64,000 bases of DNA. Source: Corynebacterium urinipleomorphum (GTDB lineage: Bacteria > Actinomycetota > Actinomycetes > Mycobacteriales > Mycobacteriaceae). The notes beneath the pieces are model-generated. The model searched no databases and was not told where the DNA came from. It saw only the letters and a program-made list of their open reading frames with translations. Below, in pieces: positions 10,349-19,113 of the stretch. Each line of letters opens with the position of its first letter. Within the stretch, counting starts at the first letter, position 1. Where the stretch lies: contig NZ_LT706965.1 of the NCBI RefSeq assembly GCF_900155535.1, positions 20,227 through 84,226 of the forward strand, in the 5' to 3' direction. The position numbers and the translations under genes are program-made.

Positions 10349-11104
10349 ATGAGCTATAACCCGTACCCTTCAGCGCAGAACGCTTGGAATCAACAGCCGG
10401 ACCCCTTTACCCAGCCCGGCCGATCAGGCGTACCTATCCCGCAACCGGGCATGCAGCCGGCACCGCAACCGATCCGTCGCCGGTCACAGGCGAAGCTTGG
10501 CCTCACCTACGCCATCGGATACATCGTGGTCATCTGGGCCGTGCACCTCGTCAACGTCATAGTTTTCGGCGGGGCTCTGGTCAATTTCGGCATTCACCCG
10601 TTGGAACCGGCTTCCCTGCCGTTCATTTTCACCTCGCCGATCCTCCATGTGGATTTCGAGCACCTCATCTCCAATACCATGCCGGGCGCGATCTTCGCGT
10701 TTTTGATCGGTTATTCAGGGCACCGTGTGTTTTGGGAAGTCACAGCCTTCGTGGTGGTTGTCGGAGGCTTGGGTACTTGGCTGTTGGGCGGTCCCGGCAC
10801 GAACCACATCGGCGCGTCCATGCTGGTGTACGGGTGGCTGGCGTACTTGCTCATCCGCGGCATTTTCAACCGGTCCGCGTCACAGATCGCGCTGGGTCTG
10901 CTGCTCGGCCTGATGTACTCCGGACTGCTGTGGGGCGTTCTGCCTTTGGACGAAAGTGTCAGTTGGCAGGCCCACCTGTTTGGAGCCATCGGTGGTGTAG
11001 CCGCCGGTGTGCTGATCTCTTCCGATGACCCGCCGGCGTTGCGCGCACGCAAGCAAGCGAAGAAGACGCAGGGCGCCATCGTGCAAGGCGGCCGACGCGG
11101 ATAA
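10349..11104 (+). CDS. Rhomboid family intramembrane serine protease
   Basis: The protein has a 45-residue Pro/Gln-rich cytoplasmic N-terminus followed by six hydrophobic helices. The catalytic serine is probably in NHIGASMLVYG (rhomboid GxS motif in the fourth helix), and the partner histidine in WQAHLFGAIGGVAAG in the last helix. FTSPILHVDFEHLISN matches the L1 loop and second helix. Rhomboids cut membrane-spanning substrates within the bilayer. The gene precedes murI as does Rv1337 in M. tuberculosis. The basic tail ARKQAKKTQ is cytoplasmic. Confidence 0.9.
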   Translation: MSYNPYPSAQNAWNQQPDPFTQPGRSGVPIPQPGMQPAPQPIRRRSQAKLGLTYAIGYIVVIWAVHLVNVIVFGGALVNFGIHPLEPASLPFIFTSPILHVDFEHLISNTMPGAIFAFLIGYSGHRVFWEVTAFVVVVGGLGTWLLGGPGTNHIGASMLVYGWLAYLLIRGIFNRSASQIALGLLLGLMYSGLLWGVLPLDESVSWQAHLFGAIGGVAAGVLISSDDPPALRARKQAKKTQGAIVQGGRRG

Positions 11105-11246
11105 ACCCTTTTCAGTGAAGGCCGCTTTTTGGATTTGCTCAACCGTTTCTCAGGGTTTCGGGTCGGCTTCCCGTATAAAGGAAGCAGGCGCAGGCCGTTG
11201 AGCTGGGAACCGCGTTCGGCAAGAATTTTCCGAAGCTGAGATTAAG

Positions 11247-11768
11247 ATGAATTCCATGGAAAACACGGATTCCCTCAGCGACTTCGAGGCCGATACGTGG
11301 GCCCGAATGTGGGCATGCCACATGCAGCTGCCCTGCGTTTTGGATGCGCAGTTGAAGCGGGATTCGGGCGTGTCCTATTTCGAATTCCAAGTAATGCTGA
11401 AGATCGGCGAGAGCCCCACTGCTTCGCGCCGGATGACGGATTTGTCCGAAGCGACCGCGATGTCGTTGTCCCACCTTTCCCGGGTGGTAACGCGGTTGGA
11501 GAAGAAGGGGTTTGTCGCGCGCATTCCTGACCCGAACGACGGTCGGTCGACGTTTGCGGCGCTCACGCCTTCCGGACAGCGGGCACTGGCATCGGGAATG
11601 TCCGGCTACCTCACTGAGTTGCGCCGGATCTTCTTTGACAATGTGGACGAGAGCGAGCTTGAGACAGTCGCTTCGGTGTTGGCGCGCATGAATTCGGCTC
11701 TTTCCGGGGCGGAGGCCTCGGGTTCGGCGGCGCAGGGCTCAGCTGTCTCCACGTCAGGCGCAGCCTAG
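11247..11768 (+). CDS. MarR family transcriptional regulator
   Basis: A 173-residue winged-helix regulator. The recognition region is [39 protein letters not shown], followed by the wing and the long C-terminal helix used in dimerisation. The last 20 residues are Ala/Ser-rich and probably disordered. The region between the rhomboid gene and this gene (142 bases) holds its promoter; I found no clean palindrome in it. The ligand and targets are unknown; MarR proteins usually control themselves or adjacent genes. Confidence 0.88.
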   Translation: MNSMENTDSLSDFEADTWARMWACHMQLPCVLDAQLKRDSGVSYFEFQVMLKIGESPTASRRMTDLSEATAMSLSHLSRVVTRLEKKGFVARIPDPNDGRSTFAALTPSGQRALASGMSGYLTELRRIFFDNVDESELETVASVLARMNSALSGAEASGSAAQGSAVSTSGAA

Positions 11769-11805
11769 ACAGGGGTGTTGCATAGCCGCGGTAGAATCCC
11801 ACACC

Positions 11806-12636
11806 GTGGTTGGAGTGGTTGAGGTTGAAAACAGTAGCGCGTACAACAACGCGCCCATCGGCATCTTTGATTCGGGCTTCGGCGGGCTGACCGTGGCGCG
11901 CGCTGTGATGGACCAGCTGGGAGGGGAGTCCATCCTCTACATCGGGGACGGCGCGAATGGCCCGTACGGACCGAAGCCGATCGCCCAGGTTCGAGAGCAC
12001 GCAACGGCAATTGCGGATGAGCTTGTGGAACGCGGCTGCAAAATGATTGTGATTGCGTGCAACACTGCGTCGGCTGCGTTCCTCCATGACGCACGGGAGC
12101 GCTACAGCGTTCCGGTGATCGAGGTGATTCAACCGGCGGTGCGTCGCGCTATCGCAACGACGAGGAACGGCAAGGTCGGTGTAATCGGAACTCAGGCGAC
12201 GATCCGGTCGCATGCGTACCAGGACTTGTTCTCCATCGCCTCCGGCATCGAGGTGACCGCAGCCGCTTGCCCGGCGTTCGTTGAGTTCGTGGAGCGGGGA
12301 GTCACCTCGGGCCGCCAGATTCTCGGGGTGGCGCAGGGGTATTTAGAGCCGTTGCAGTCGGCGGGTGTGGATACTTTGGTGCTCGGTTGTACCCATTACC
12401 CGCTGTTGTCTGGCGTGATCCAGCTGGCGATCGGGGACGATGTCACGCTTGTCTCCTCCGCGGAGGAGACGGCGAAGGACGTGTTGCGTGTGCTCACTGA
12501 ACAGGACATGTTCAGTGACCCGGACCAGGCGCCGACGCGGACATTCGAGTCAACGGGTGACCCAGAGACTTTCAACCGTCTCGCTGAGCGCTTCCTCGGG
12601 CCGCAGGTGTCAGCCGTCGCACACGACGCAAGGTAA
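11806..12636 (+). CDS. murI: Glutamate racemase
   Basis: MurI interconverts L- and D-glutamate, supplying D-Glu for peptidoglycan. The active-site elements are all present: [13 protein letters not shown] (catalytic Asp and Ser), the first cysteine in [11 protein letters not shown], and the second cysteine in [11 protein letters not shown]. The GTG start at 11806 gives a 17-residue leader before the conserved core. The 276-residue length is normal. The gene lies between rhomboid/MarR and the MBL-fold gene, as in M. tuberculosis Rv1337-Rv1339. Confidence 0.96.
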   Translation: MVGVVEVENSSAYNNAPIGIFDSGFGGLTVARAVMDQLGGESILYIGDGANGPYGPKPIAQVREHATAIADELVERGCKMIVIACNTASAAFLHDARERYSVPVIEVIQPAVRRAIATTRNGKVGVIGTQATIRSHAYQDLFSIASGIEVTAAACPAFVEFVERGVTSGRQILGVAQGYLEPLQSAGVDTLVLGCTHYPLLSGVIQLAIGDDVTLVSSAEETAKDVLRVLTEQDMFSDPDQAPTRTFESTGDPETFNRLAERFLGPQVSAVAHDAR

Positions 12637-12721
12637 GTGGGCCGCGGTACGCGGTTCAGCCGACGACAAAAATCCTCACTTTCGTTTAGAAATTCTGTCC
12701 TGTTCGTGGCACAGTAATGCC

Positions 12722-13495
12722 ATGAAATTGACAGTTCTCGGCTGCACGGGGTCGTTGTCGGCCCCGGGCAATCCCGGCTCGTCGTATCTGGTCAATCCGG
12801 ACGAGGGACAGCCTGGCATTCTGATGGATTTCGGGCCTGGGGCGCTTGCCGCGTTGCAGGAGGTCGCCGATCCGTCTGATGCGCACCTGGTGTTCAGCCA
12901 CTTGCACGCCGATCACTGTTCCGACACGGCCTCGTTGATTGTGTGGCGCCGCTTCCACCCGACGGCCCCGGCGTCGCGCCGCCATATTCTCGCTGGCCCT
13001 AGCTTCGCTCCAGAGCACCTGGGCCGCTTGGGGGCGAACGGCCCGGACGATATCGACGATATTTCGGACACATTCGATGTCCGCGCGTGGAGCGGACAGT
13101 CGCTGTCGATCGATTCGGTGACGGTGACGCCGTTCCCCGTCGTTCACCCCGCAGCCGAATCGCACGCGCTGCGCATCGAGCACCGCGATTCGGGCAAGGT
13201 CATCACTTTCTCCGGCGATTCCGCGTACACGCCCACGCTTATTGACGCAGCACGGAACGCCGACCTCTTCCTCTGCGAGGCCGCCTGGGGGCCTGAGACG
13301 GATGAGAGCACTCCGCCCGGCATGCACATGTCGGGCCGTGAAGCTGGCCGTATTGCGCGCAAAGCGGGTGTGAAGAAACTGGTGCTCGTCCATATTCAGC
13401 CGTGGACTGACAAGGAAGCCACCCGCCGCGCCGCGGCAGAGGAATTCGACGGCGAGATCCTCGTGGGCAACGCTAAGGACGTTTACGAAGTGTAG
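12722..13495 (+). CDS. MBL-fold metallohydrolase (Rv1339-like phosphodiesterase)
   Basis: A metallo-beta-lactamase fold enzyme of 257 residues. The metal-binding motif is FSHLHADHCSD (HxHxDH), with further ligands in VVHPAAES, FSGDSAY and the C-terminal LVHIQPW. I start it at ATG 12722 (MKLTVLGCTGS), the typical beginning of the family; upstream codons overlap murI. Its M. tuberculosis counterpart Rv1339 has been reported to hydrolyse cAMP, so a cyclic-nucleotide phosphodiesterase role is plausible here but inferred. RNase Z-like hydrolases have the same fold, so the substrate is not certain. Confidence 0.85.
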   Translation: MKLTVLGCTGSLSAPGNPGSSYLVNPDEGQPGILMDFGPGALAALQEVADPSDAHLVFSHLHADHCSDTASLIVWRRFHPTAPASRRHILAGPSFAPEHLGRLGANGPDDIDDISDTFDVRAWSGQSLSIDSVTVTPFPVVHPAAESHALRIEHRDSGKVITFSGDSAYTPTLIDAARNADLFLCEAAWGPETDESTPPGMHMSGREAGRIARKAGVKKLVLVHIQPWTDKEATRRAAAEEFDGEILVGNAKDVYEV

Positions 13496-13551
13496 GTGGA
13501 CAGTGCTAGGTGCCACGCCGGTGGTCCTGGCTGGTCTGTAGGCTCGGTCCC

Positions 13552-14316
13552 ATGACTGACGCACTAGAAACAAATACTGCTCCTGATGCCGAGTCGTTCG
13601 TTCGCGCCGACGGCCGCGCGCTCGACGAGATGCGCCCCGTCCGCATCACCCGCGGATTCACTTCGAACCCGGCGGGCAGCGTCCTCGTGGAATTCGGCAA
13701 CACGCGCGTTATGTGCACTGCCAGCGCCGAGGAAGGTGTCCCGCGCTTCAAGAAGGATTCCGGCGAGGGGTGGCTCACCGCGGAGTACGCGATGCTCCCG
13801 TCGGCAACACACGAGCGCATGCCTCGCGAGTCGATGAAGGGGAAGGTGAAAGGCCGCACGCACGAGATCTCCCGTCTGGTGGGCCGCTCTCTCCGAGCCG
13901 CTGTGGATCTCTCGCAGTTGGGCGAGAACACGATTCAGCTCGACTGCGACGTGCTGCAGGCGGACGGCGGCACCCGCACAGCCTCCATCACCGGTGCGTA
14001 TGTCGCGCTCGCGGATGCCATCGCCCACCTGAAGGAGCGCGAGCTCGTGCCAGGGGAGCCGCTGCTTCCGCCGGTCGCGGCGGTCTCCGTCGGCATTGTC
14101 GACGGCCGCGTCTGCCTCGACCTGCCCTACGAGGAAGATTCCCGCGCCGAAGTGGACCTGAACGTCGTCATGACGGAGTCCGGAAACTTCGTCGAGGTGC
14201 AGGGCACCGGCGAGCACGGCCTCTTCGGGCGCGACCAGCTGAACGCTATGCTCGACTCGGCGGAGAAGGGCTGCGCCGAACTCATCGCGGCCCAGAAAGC
14301 GGCGCTGGGATGGTGA
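13552..14316 (+). CDS. rph: Ribonuclease PH
   Basis: RNase PH is a phosphorolytic 3'-5' exoribonuclease that trims tRNA 3' ends. Family signatures include [14 protein letters not shown] near the start, [22 protein letters not shown] and [21 protein letters not shown]. The length is 254 residues. The stop codon region overlaps the first codons of rdgB by 7 bases (ATGGTGA), so the two are translationally coupled. Confidence 0.96.
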   Translation: MTDALETNTAPDAESFVRADGRALDEMRPVRITRGFTSNPAGSVLVEFGNTRVMCTASAEEGVPRFKKDSGEGWLTAEYAMLPSATHERMPRESMKGKVKGRTHEISRLVGRSLRAAVDLSQLGENTIQLDCDVLQADGGTRTASITGAYVALADAIAHLKERELVPGEPLLPPVAAVSVGIVDGRVCLDLPYEEDSRAEVDLNVVMTESGNFVEVQGTGEHGLFGRDQLNAMLDSAEKGCAELIAAQKAALGW

Positions 14317-14930
14317 CACCGGTGAAAGTCCTCGTCGCTTCCGGCAACGCGAAGAAGCTCGTGGAGCTGGAGACGGTGCTGCGAGAACTGGGGGTCGAAG
14401 GCGTCGAACTCGTCTCCCTCAAAGACATTCCCGCCTACCCCGAGCCTGTGGAAAACGGTCTGACATTCGCCGAGAACGCGCTGATCAAAGCGCGCGAAGG
14501 CGCACAGCAGTCCGGTTTGGCCTGTGTGGCGGACGACTCGGGGCTTGCTGTCGATGCACTGAACGGCATGCCCGGGATTCTCTCTGCGCGCTGGTGCGGC
14601 CGCCACGGCGACGATAGTGCTAACAACGAGCTTCTTCTCGCCCAAGCCAGCGATATCGACGACGCTCACCGCGGTGCCGCTTTCGTCTCCTGTTGTGCTT
14701 TGGTCACTCCGGACGGCCAAGAATTCACGGCGGAAGGCCGTTGGGAAGGCTCCCTGCTCCGTGAGCCTCACGGGGAAGGCGGCTTCGGGTACGACCCGAT
14801 TTTCGCGCCCGCGGACGCACCGGGGAAGTCCGCAGCCCAACTCACGCCGGAAGAGAAGAATGCCCGGTCCCACCGCGGGAAAGCGCTCCGGGAGCTGGCT
14901 CCCCGAATCGCCGAGCTGGTGAACGGGTAG
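14310..14930 (+). CDS. rdgB: Non-canonical purine NTP pyrophosphatase (RdgB/HAM1)
   Basis: This house-cleaning enzyme hydrolyses ITP, dITP and XTP to monophosphates. Motifs are [14 protein letters not shown] at the N-terminus, [16 protein letters not shown] and [10 protein letters not shown] in the middle, and GGFGYDPIF toward the end. At 206 residues it is normal. I start at ATG 14310; GTG codons at 14313 and 14322 are possible alternatives. It is the last gene of the murI-Rv1339-rph-rdgB block. Confidence 0.95.
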   Translation: MVTPVKVLVASGNAKKLVELETVLRELGVEGVELVSLKDIPAYPEPVENGLTFAENALIKAREGAQQSGLACVADDSGLAVDALNGMPGILSARWCGRHGDDSANNELLLAQASDIDDAHRGAAFVSCCALVTPDGQEFTAEGRWEGSLLREPHGEGGFGYDPIFAPADAPGKSAAQLTPEEKNARSHRGKALRELAPRIAELVNG

Positions 14931-14983
14931 GGTCGAGAGGGCGAAAGGCAACGTCGAAAAGCTTGTGTAAAAGGAGCGTAATT

Positions 14984-15346
14984 ATGAAGAAGCAACTTGT
15001 TCTCGCTGGTGCCGCGGTCATGTCCGCGGGCCTGCTTACTGCGTGCGGCAACTCCCTGGACGGCACATGGGAGGGCACCGGCCAGGACGCGAGCACCGGT
15101 GCGGCTGCCGGCAACGTGAAGCTGGAGATCGACGGTGGCGACTGCACCTGGTCCGTCACCGACCCGGCAACCGGCGAGACGAAGACCGCCCGCTGTGAGG
15201 AGAGCGGCAACAGCATCAAGCTGGCAGATGTTGATACCGGCCGCGACCTGAAGTACGACATGGAACAGACTGAGGAATCCCTCACTCTGACTCCCGACGG
15301 CGGCGACGCGAAGGACATCCTCGTCCTCACCCGCGCGTCGAAGTAA
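14984..15346 (+). CDS. Small secreted lipoprotein
   Basis: A 120-residue protein with a clear lipoprotein signal: MKKQLVLAG, a hydrophobic run, and the lipobox LLTAC with Cys21 as the lipidated residue. The mature part is acidic with two further cysteines (GDCTW and ARCEES) that could form a disulfide. The segment LDGTWEGTGQD suggests a small beta-rich lipocalin-like domain, but I do not recognise a named family. AAGGAG lies 8 bases before the ATG. A strong terminator follows. Confidence 0.75.
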   Translation: MKKQLVLAGAAVMSAGLLTACGNSLDGTWEGTGQDASTGAAAGNVKLEIDGGDCTWSVTDPATGETKTARCEESGNSIKLADVDTGRDLKYDMEQTEESLTLTPDGGDAKDILVLTRASK

Positions 15347-15362
15347 TTCCGCGTACGTGTTC

Positions 15363-15405
15363 AAGCGGCCGCACAGCAAGATTTTCGCTGTGCGGCCGCT
15401 TTTCT
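15363..15405 (+). terminator. Strong terminator after the lipoprotein gene
   Basis: A perfect 15-bp stem (AAGCGGCCGCACAGC and its complement, 15363-15377 and 15387-15401) with a 9-base loop runs into TTTTCT. The flanking A-rich loop means it may also slow transcripts from the minus-strand genes beyond it. Confidence 0.85.
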
Positions 15406-15447
15406 CGTGGCGTGTGCGAGGCTATCGTTGCCCGCAATCCTGTCGAG

Positions 15448-15840
15448 TTAGAGCGCGAATTCCTCAGTGACTTCTTTACGGCGCCAAGCTTCGACAAAGA
15501 AAGACAGGAACGGCACCACGCCGGCGAGAGCGGTGATAATCCACTGTTGCGTGGACCAGCGTGCCTTCATGCCCAAGTTCAGCGTGGCTAGCAGGAACAG
15601 GGCGTACATCCAGCCGTGGAGGATGGCCACCCAACCCAGCGCGCTGACATCCATGTGGAAGCCGTATTCCATGATCATGCGGACGCAGAGCAAGAGCAGC
15701 ATGACACCGGTGATCCACGCTGCGACAGAGAACAACCGGAGGGCAGTGCGGACGCGACGCTGGCGCTCAGGGTGGATGCGCGGGGCCGCGCCACCAGTGC
15801 GGGCGGAATTCTGCGCGGGCTGTCCGGTCGGGTCAGTCAT
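15448..15840 (-). CDS. DUF3817 family small membrane protein
   Basis: A 130-residue protein with a 30-residue polar N-terminus and three hydrophobic segments: LFSVAAWITGVMLLLLCVRM, ILHGWMYALFLLATLN, and IITALAGVVPFLSFFVEA. The HGWMYALF segment with a Gly-His-Trp core is typical of DUF3817 (the E. coli YdzA/Rv1342c-like family), for which no function is established to my knowledge. It lies 6 bases downstream of the LprD-like gene and is probably co-transcribed with it. Confidence 0.8.
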   Translation of the reverse strand: MTDPTGQPAQNSARTGGAAPRIHPERQRRVRTALRLFSVAAWITGVMLLLLCVRMIMEYGFHMDVSALGWVAILHGWMYALFLLATLNLGMKARWSTQQWIITALAGVVPFLSFFVEAWRRKEVTEEFAL

Positions 15841-15846
15841 GGTGGA

Positions 15847-16341
15847 TCACCTATCTTTCTCGTCTGAAATCTGGGCGGACGCTGTCTCAGTGCTCTCCAC
15901 GTCCGCACCACTTGCGCGGCGCGGTGCGAACCGCGCGTTGTATTCGTCGATGCCCATGGTGGGGCGGCTGGGCAGAAAGTCTTCGTCGATCTCCGTCATC
16001 GCGCCGGGGTCGCCGAATGCTGCTTTGTCCGCCTCGTAAAGAGCTTGCATGGTGTCGCCGGAGTTCTCGGCGTCGATCTTCTCGTTCTCCATCCGCATGC
16101 CGGCGCGGTAGATGAACACCACGAACGCGCCGAAGAACGGCCACTGCATCGCGTACCCCAGGTTTTGGAGCGAGCCTGTGCCGGACTGGAACCTCTGCCA
16201 CTGCCAGCGGGCGAGAAGTAGGGTCACTACGACGGCGGCGACGAGCAAGATAACGTGCCAGGCGCGGACGCGGACGTGCTCCCGCTTGGGGGGTTCCTGT
16301 CCGTTACCGGGGTCTGCCGCATGGTTGCTCACGCTGGGCAT
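15847..16341 (-). CDS. LprD-like membrane protein
   Basis: A 164-residue protein with two hydrophobic helices: AWHVILLVAAVVVTLLLARW, then YAMQWPFFGAFVVFIYRAGM. The WQWQRFQSGTGSLQNLGYAMQWP stretch, read in pieces (WQWQRFQS, LQNLGYAMQWP), resembles M. tuberculosis Rv1343c (LprD), and the position next to the DUF3817 gene agrees with Rv1342c-Rv1343c. There is no lipobox cysteine, so this homologue is not a lipoprotein. The C-terminal 70 residues are acidic and cytoplasmic or extracytoplasmic; topology is unclear. The ATG at 16341 (MPSVSNH) is clear of the tRNA-Leu gene upstream. Confidence 0.75.
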   Translation of the reverse strand: MPSVSNHAADPGNGQEPPKREHVRVRAWHVILLVAAVVVTLLLARWQWQRFQSGTGSLQNLGYAMQWPFFGAFVVFIYRAGMRMENEKIDAENSGDTMQALYEADKAAFGDPGAMTEIDEDFLPSRPTMGIDEYNARFAPRRASGADVESTETASAQISDEKDR

Positions 16342-16373
16342 TCTATCAAGTGGCGCGTACCCGCCAAAAGTTT

Positions 16374-16405
16374 GAGGCGGTCCCTCCAATAGATGGAACC
16401 GCCTC
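16374..16405 (-). terminator. Terminator of tRNA-Leu
   Basis: Arms GAGGCGGT (16374-16381) and ACCGCCTC (16398-16405) enclose a 16-base loop that itself can pair partly (TCCCTCCA/TGGA). It lies 9 bases after the CCA end of tRNA-Leu in the direction of transcription. It is a short hairpin with only a modest U-run, so termination is likely but not certain. Confidence 0.55.
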
Positions 16406-16414
16406 GGTGAAAAA

Positions 16415-16499
<85 letters not shown>

Positions 16500-16596
16500 G
16501 CAAAGCGGTTCATAGTGTACCGCGTGCGCTCGTGTCGGGGAAACAGCGCCCCGTAGCGCTCTCTGTGTGCGGGCGCGAAGGTGGGCACAGGGAGGT

Positions 16597-17070
16597 CTAG
16601 AGGTCCAAGTCGCGCAGCAAACGGCCTACGTGGCCGGTCGCCTTGACGTTGTACTGGGCGGATTCGATTGTGCCGTCGGCGCCGACGAGGAAGGTGGAGC
16701 GGATGACGCCCTGGACGATCCTTCCGTAGTTCTTCTTCTCGCCGAAAGCGCCGTATGCGGTCATGACATTCTTGGATTCGTCGCTGAGCAGCTCGATGGT
16801 GAGGTCGTGGTCGGCCCGGAATTTCGCCAGTTTTTCCGGGGAGTCGGGGCTGATTCCCACGACGGCGACGGAAGCGTCCTCGAATTCGGAGAGGTTCTCG
16901 CTGAAGTCGCAGGCCTCTGTGGTGCACCCCGGGGTGTTGGCTTTGGGGTAGAAGTACACGATGACGCGCTTGCCAGCGTAGTCCGCGAGTGAGACGGTGT
17001 CACCTTTGTCGTTGGGGAGGGAGAATTCGGGAGCTTTGTCGCCTTCGGTCAAACGTGTTGCTTCAGTCAT
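16597..17070 (-). CDS. bcp: Thiol peroxidase, Bcp/PrxQ type
   Basis: A peroxiredoxin of 157 residues that reduces hydrogen peroxide and organic hydroperoxides with reducing power from thioredoxin-like donors. The peroxidatic centre is YFYPKANTPGCTTEACDF: the TPGCTTEAC motif carries the peroxidatic Cys and, five residues later, the resolving Cys typical of the Bcp subgroup. The start ATG at 17070 (MTEATRL) is preferred to one three codons upstream. It is divergent from the DUF3618 gene. Confidence 0.93.
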   Translation of the reverse strand: MTEATRLTEGDKAPEFSLPNDKGDTVSLADYAGKRVIVYFYPKANTPGCTTEACDFSENLSEFEDASVAVVGISPDSPEKLAKFRADHDLTIELLSDESKNVMTAYGAFGEKKNYGRIVQGVIRSTFLVGADGTIESAQYNVKATGHVGRLLRDLDL

Positions 17071-17146
17071 GCCCGCCACTGTAGCGACATCAAGTACTGT
17101 GGGAGCGAGACAAAAGCTTTATCCAAGTTCGATCTGGGAGACGAAA

Positions 17147-17422
17147 GTGGCACGAGACATTAACGACATTCAGCGCGACATTGAGCGCACCCGCGGCAAC
17201 CTCGCCGCCACCATTGACGAGCTGGCGGACCGTACCCGCCCGGAGAACCTGGCGAACGACGCGAAGAAGCAGGTCTCCGCGAAGCTGCAGGATGAGTCCG
17301 TGCAGAAGGTGCTCGCAGGCATCGGAGTCGCTGTCGCGGCGCTGGTAGCCATCAGCTTCGCTAACAAGCGCAAGAAGAAGAAGGATCTGAAGGAGCTGCA
17401 GCGTCTGCTGTCGCAGCGTTAA
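17147..17422 (+). CDS. DUF3618 small membrane-associated protein
   Basis: A 91-residue protein beginning ARDINDIQRDIERTRGNLAATIDELADR, the diagnostic helical repeat of DUF3618, followed by a single hydrophobic segment (VLAGIGVAVAALVAISFA) and a very basic tail KRKKKKDLKELQ. It probably anchors an amphipathic helix to the membrane; function unknown. The GTG at 17147 follows GGGAGACGAAA. This actinobacterial gene is commonly next to bcp. Confidence 0.85.
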   Translation: MARDINDIQRDIERTRGNLAATIDELADRTRPENLANDAKKQVSAKLQDESVQKVLAGIGVAVAALVAISFANKRKKKKDLKELQRLLSQR

Positions 17423-17437
17423 GCACCAGGTTTCGCG

Positions 17438-17468
17438 CGCTGCTCCCTAGCTTGGGAGCAGCGTTTTT
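17438..17468 (+). terminator. Terminator after the DUF3618 gene
   Basis: A 10-bp perfect stem (CGCTGCTCCC / GGGAGCAGCG) with a 6-base loop is followed by five T. It lies in the short gap before the convergent pncA stop. Confidence 0.85.
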
Positions 17469-18055
17469 CATGCGATTTCCGCGCCAGCATCACGCATTTC
17501 ATCGAGGGCAGCTGCGCCCCGGGCGTCGTCGACAGGCGAGCACTTGTCTGCGAGCACGCGCACGCCGAAGCCTTCCTTCAGCCCGTCGAGCACGGTGGCG
17601 CGCACGCAGTGGTCGGTGGCGATGCCCACGACATCGAGGTTCTCGATGCCGCGTGTACGCAGCCATTCCGCGAGCAAAGCTTTTCCGCTTATCGACGCCC
17701 CCTCGAACCCGCTATACGCCGCCTCATACTCCCCTTTGCGGAAGTACTCGTCAAAGGGGACGTTCGCGATCGGGCTGCGCAGCGCCGCCCCCTCCGAGTC
17801 CGCGACGCAATGCACGGGCCACGTGTCCACGAAGTCGGGATTCTCCGCGAAGTGCGCGCCGGGGTCGATGTGCCAGTCCTGGGTGGCGACGATGTGGGAG
17901 TACTCGCCGCTGCGGTCGCTCTGTGTCGAGATGAGGTCGGCAATCTTCGTCGCCACTTCGTCACCGCGCTCGGTCCCCAACGCTCCGCCGGGGCAGAAAT
18001 CGTTCTGCACGTCGACGACGATAAGTGCCCGTGATCCTGTGTTCTGCGTAGTCAT
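17468..18055 (-). CDS. pncA: Nicotinamidase (isochorismatase fold)
   Basis: PncA deamidates nicotinamide to nicotinate, feeding PncB at 6.9-8.3 kb. The catalytic triad residues are recognisable: Asp in VVDVQNDFCPGG, Lys in FRKGEYEAAYSG, and Cys in IATDHCVRATVLDGL. The metal-binding DWHIDPGAHF (Asp and two His) also matches nicotinamidases. 195 residues, start ATG at 18055 (MTTQNTGS). In mycobacteria this enzyme activates pyrazinamide. Confidence 0.92.
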   Translation of the reverse strand: MTTQNTGSRALIVVDVQNDFCPGGALGTERGDEVATKIADLISTQSDRSGEYSHIVATQDWHIDPGAHFAENPDFVDTWPVHCVADSEGAALRSPIANVPFDEYFRKGEYEAAYSGFEGASISGKALLAEWLRTRGIENLDVVGIATDHCVRATVLDGLKEGFGVRVLADKCSPVDDARGAAALDEMRDAGAEIA

Positions 18056-18076
18056 GATGCCAGCGTACAGCGCCAG

Positions 18077-18670
18077 CTACCCCCAACGCGGCGGCTGAGG
18101 TTCCCAAGCAGACAGCCCCTCTAGGAGCTCGTCGGGGTCATCGGCGACGATGAGGCTGTCCCGATCTGCTTGGCGAACGAAGCCGGCGGCGACCATGTGG
18201 TCGATCATAGCCGTGAGCGGCTGCCAGAAATCTGCGTCGAGTAACCCGATCGGTTTGGTGTGGAGGCCGAGTTGTTGGTTGGTCCATTCGTCGAAAAGCT
18301 CGTCGAGCGTACCCGCGCCCCCGGGGAGCGCGACGAACGCGCCGCACCTCTGGCTCATCATGCGTTTGCGTTCGGCCAGCGTGTCCACGAGCACCAGTTC
18401 TGTGAGCCCCGTATGGGCGATCTCGTGCTGTGCAAGGTGCCTGGGCATGATCCCGATAGTCTCCCCGCCGCCATCGATCGCGCCTTGAGCGACGGCCCCC
18501 ATCATGCCCAGGCGGCCGCCGCCGTAAACGAGCGCGATGCTGTTACGTGCCAATGCCGTTCCGAAGCCGTACGCGGCAGTGGTCATCGCCTCGTCCACCC
18601 CCTCGCGCGCGCCGGCGAACACGGTGATTGCGGTAATTGAGGGGCTGGGGGAGGGGGACTCGGTTCTCAC
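18077..18670 (-). CDS. LOG family nucleotide phosphoribohydrolase (annotated as TIGR00730)
   Basis: A Rossmann-fold protein of the LOG family, which releases free cytokinin-type bases from riboside monophosphates and is often misnamed lysine decarboxylase. The signature motifs are YGGGRLGMMG and PGGAGTLDELFD, with the Arg in AERKRMM between them. I choose the GTG at 18670 (RTESPSPS) because extension to 18730 would cross the terminator of tRNA-Lys; GGGGA lies 4 bases upstream. Length is then 197 residues. Its bacterial physiological substrate is not established. Confidence 0.85.
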   Translation of the reverse strand: MRTESPSPSPSITAITVFAGAREGVDEAMTTAAYGFGTALARNSIALVYGGGRLGMMGAVAQGAIDGGGETIGIMPRHLAQHEIAHTGLTELVLVDTLAERKRMMSQRCGAFVALPGGAGTLDELFDEWTNQQLGLHTKPIGLLDADFWQPLTAMIDHMVAAGFVRQADRDSLIVADDPDELLEGLSAWEPQPPRWG

Positions 18671-18712
18671 AGTCCCCAATGTAGCTGCCGCTGCGAGCCC
18701 CAGGCGGGCATC

Positions 18713-18754
18713 GAAAAAACCAGGCCGCACAATCTCTAGACTGTGGAGCCTGGT
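18713..18754 (-). terminator. Terminator of tRNA-Lys
   Basis: Arms ACCAGGC (18719-18725) and GCCTGGT (18748-18754), with further pairing inside (CCACA with TGTG), followed in the minus direction by six T. It lies 6 bases beyond the 3' end of tRNA-Lys. Confidence 0.8.
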
Positions 18755-18760
18755 CTGCTG

Positions 18761-18833
<73 letters not shown>

Positions 18834-19113
18834 TTGTTGTCTGTGCCGTGAAGGCAACGAGAAGAAAATATAGCAGCTTGTTTCAAACGAGAGAAATCGC
18901 CTGGTCAGGGGGATGGTTCAGGTATGGGTATAACATCATGAAATAAGTTCTGCAGCGGACGCGTTGCAGGGGCAGATGGGGTGCCGGAGAGTGCTCCCCG
19001 GGTCGTGGGCGTGTAACTGGAATCAGTCTCGGTACGACCTATAGAGTGAGTGAACATTGCGTTGGGGATGAGAAGTCTCTTCATTGGCGGATTCGAGGGT
19101 TGCGTGGTTGCTG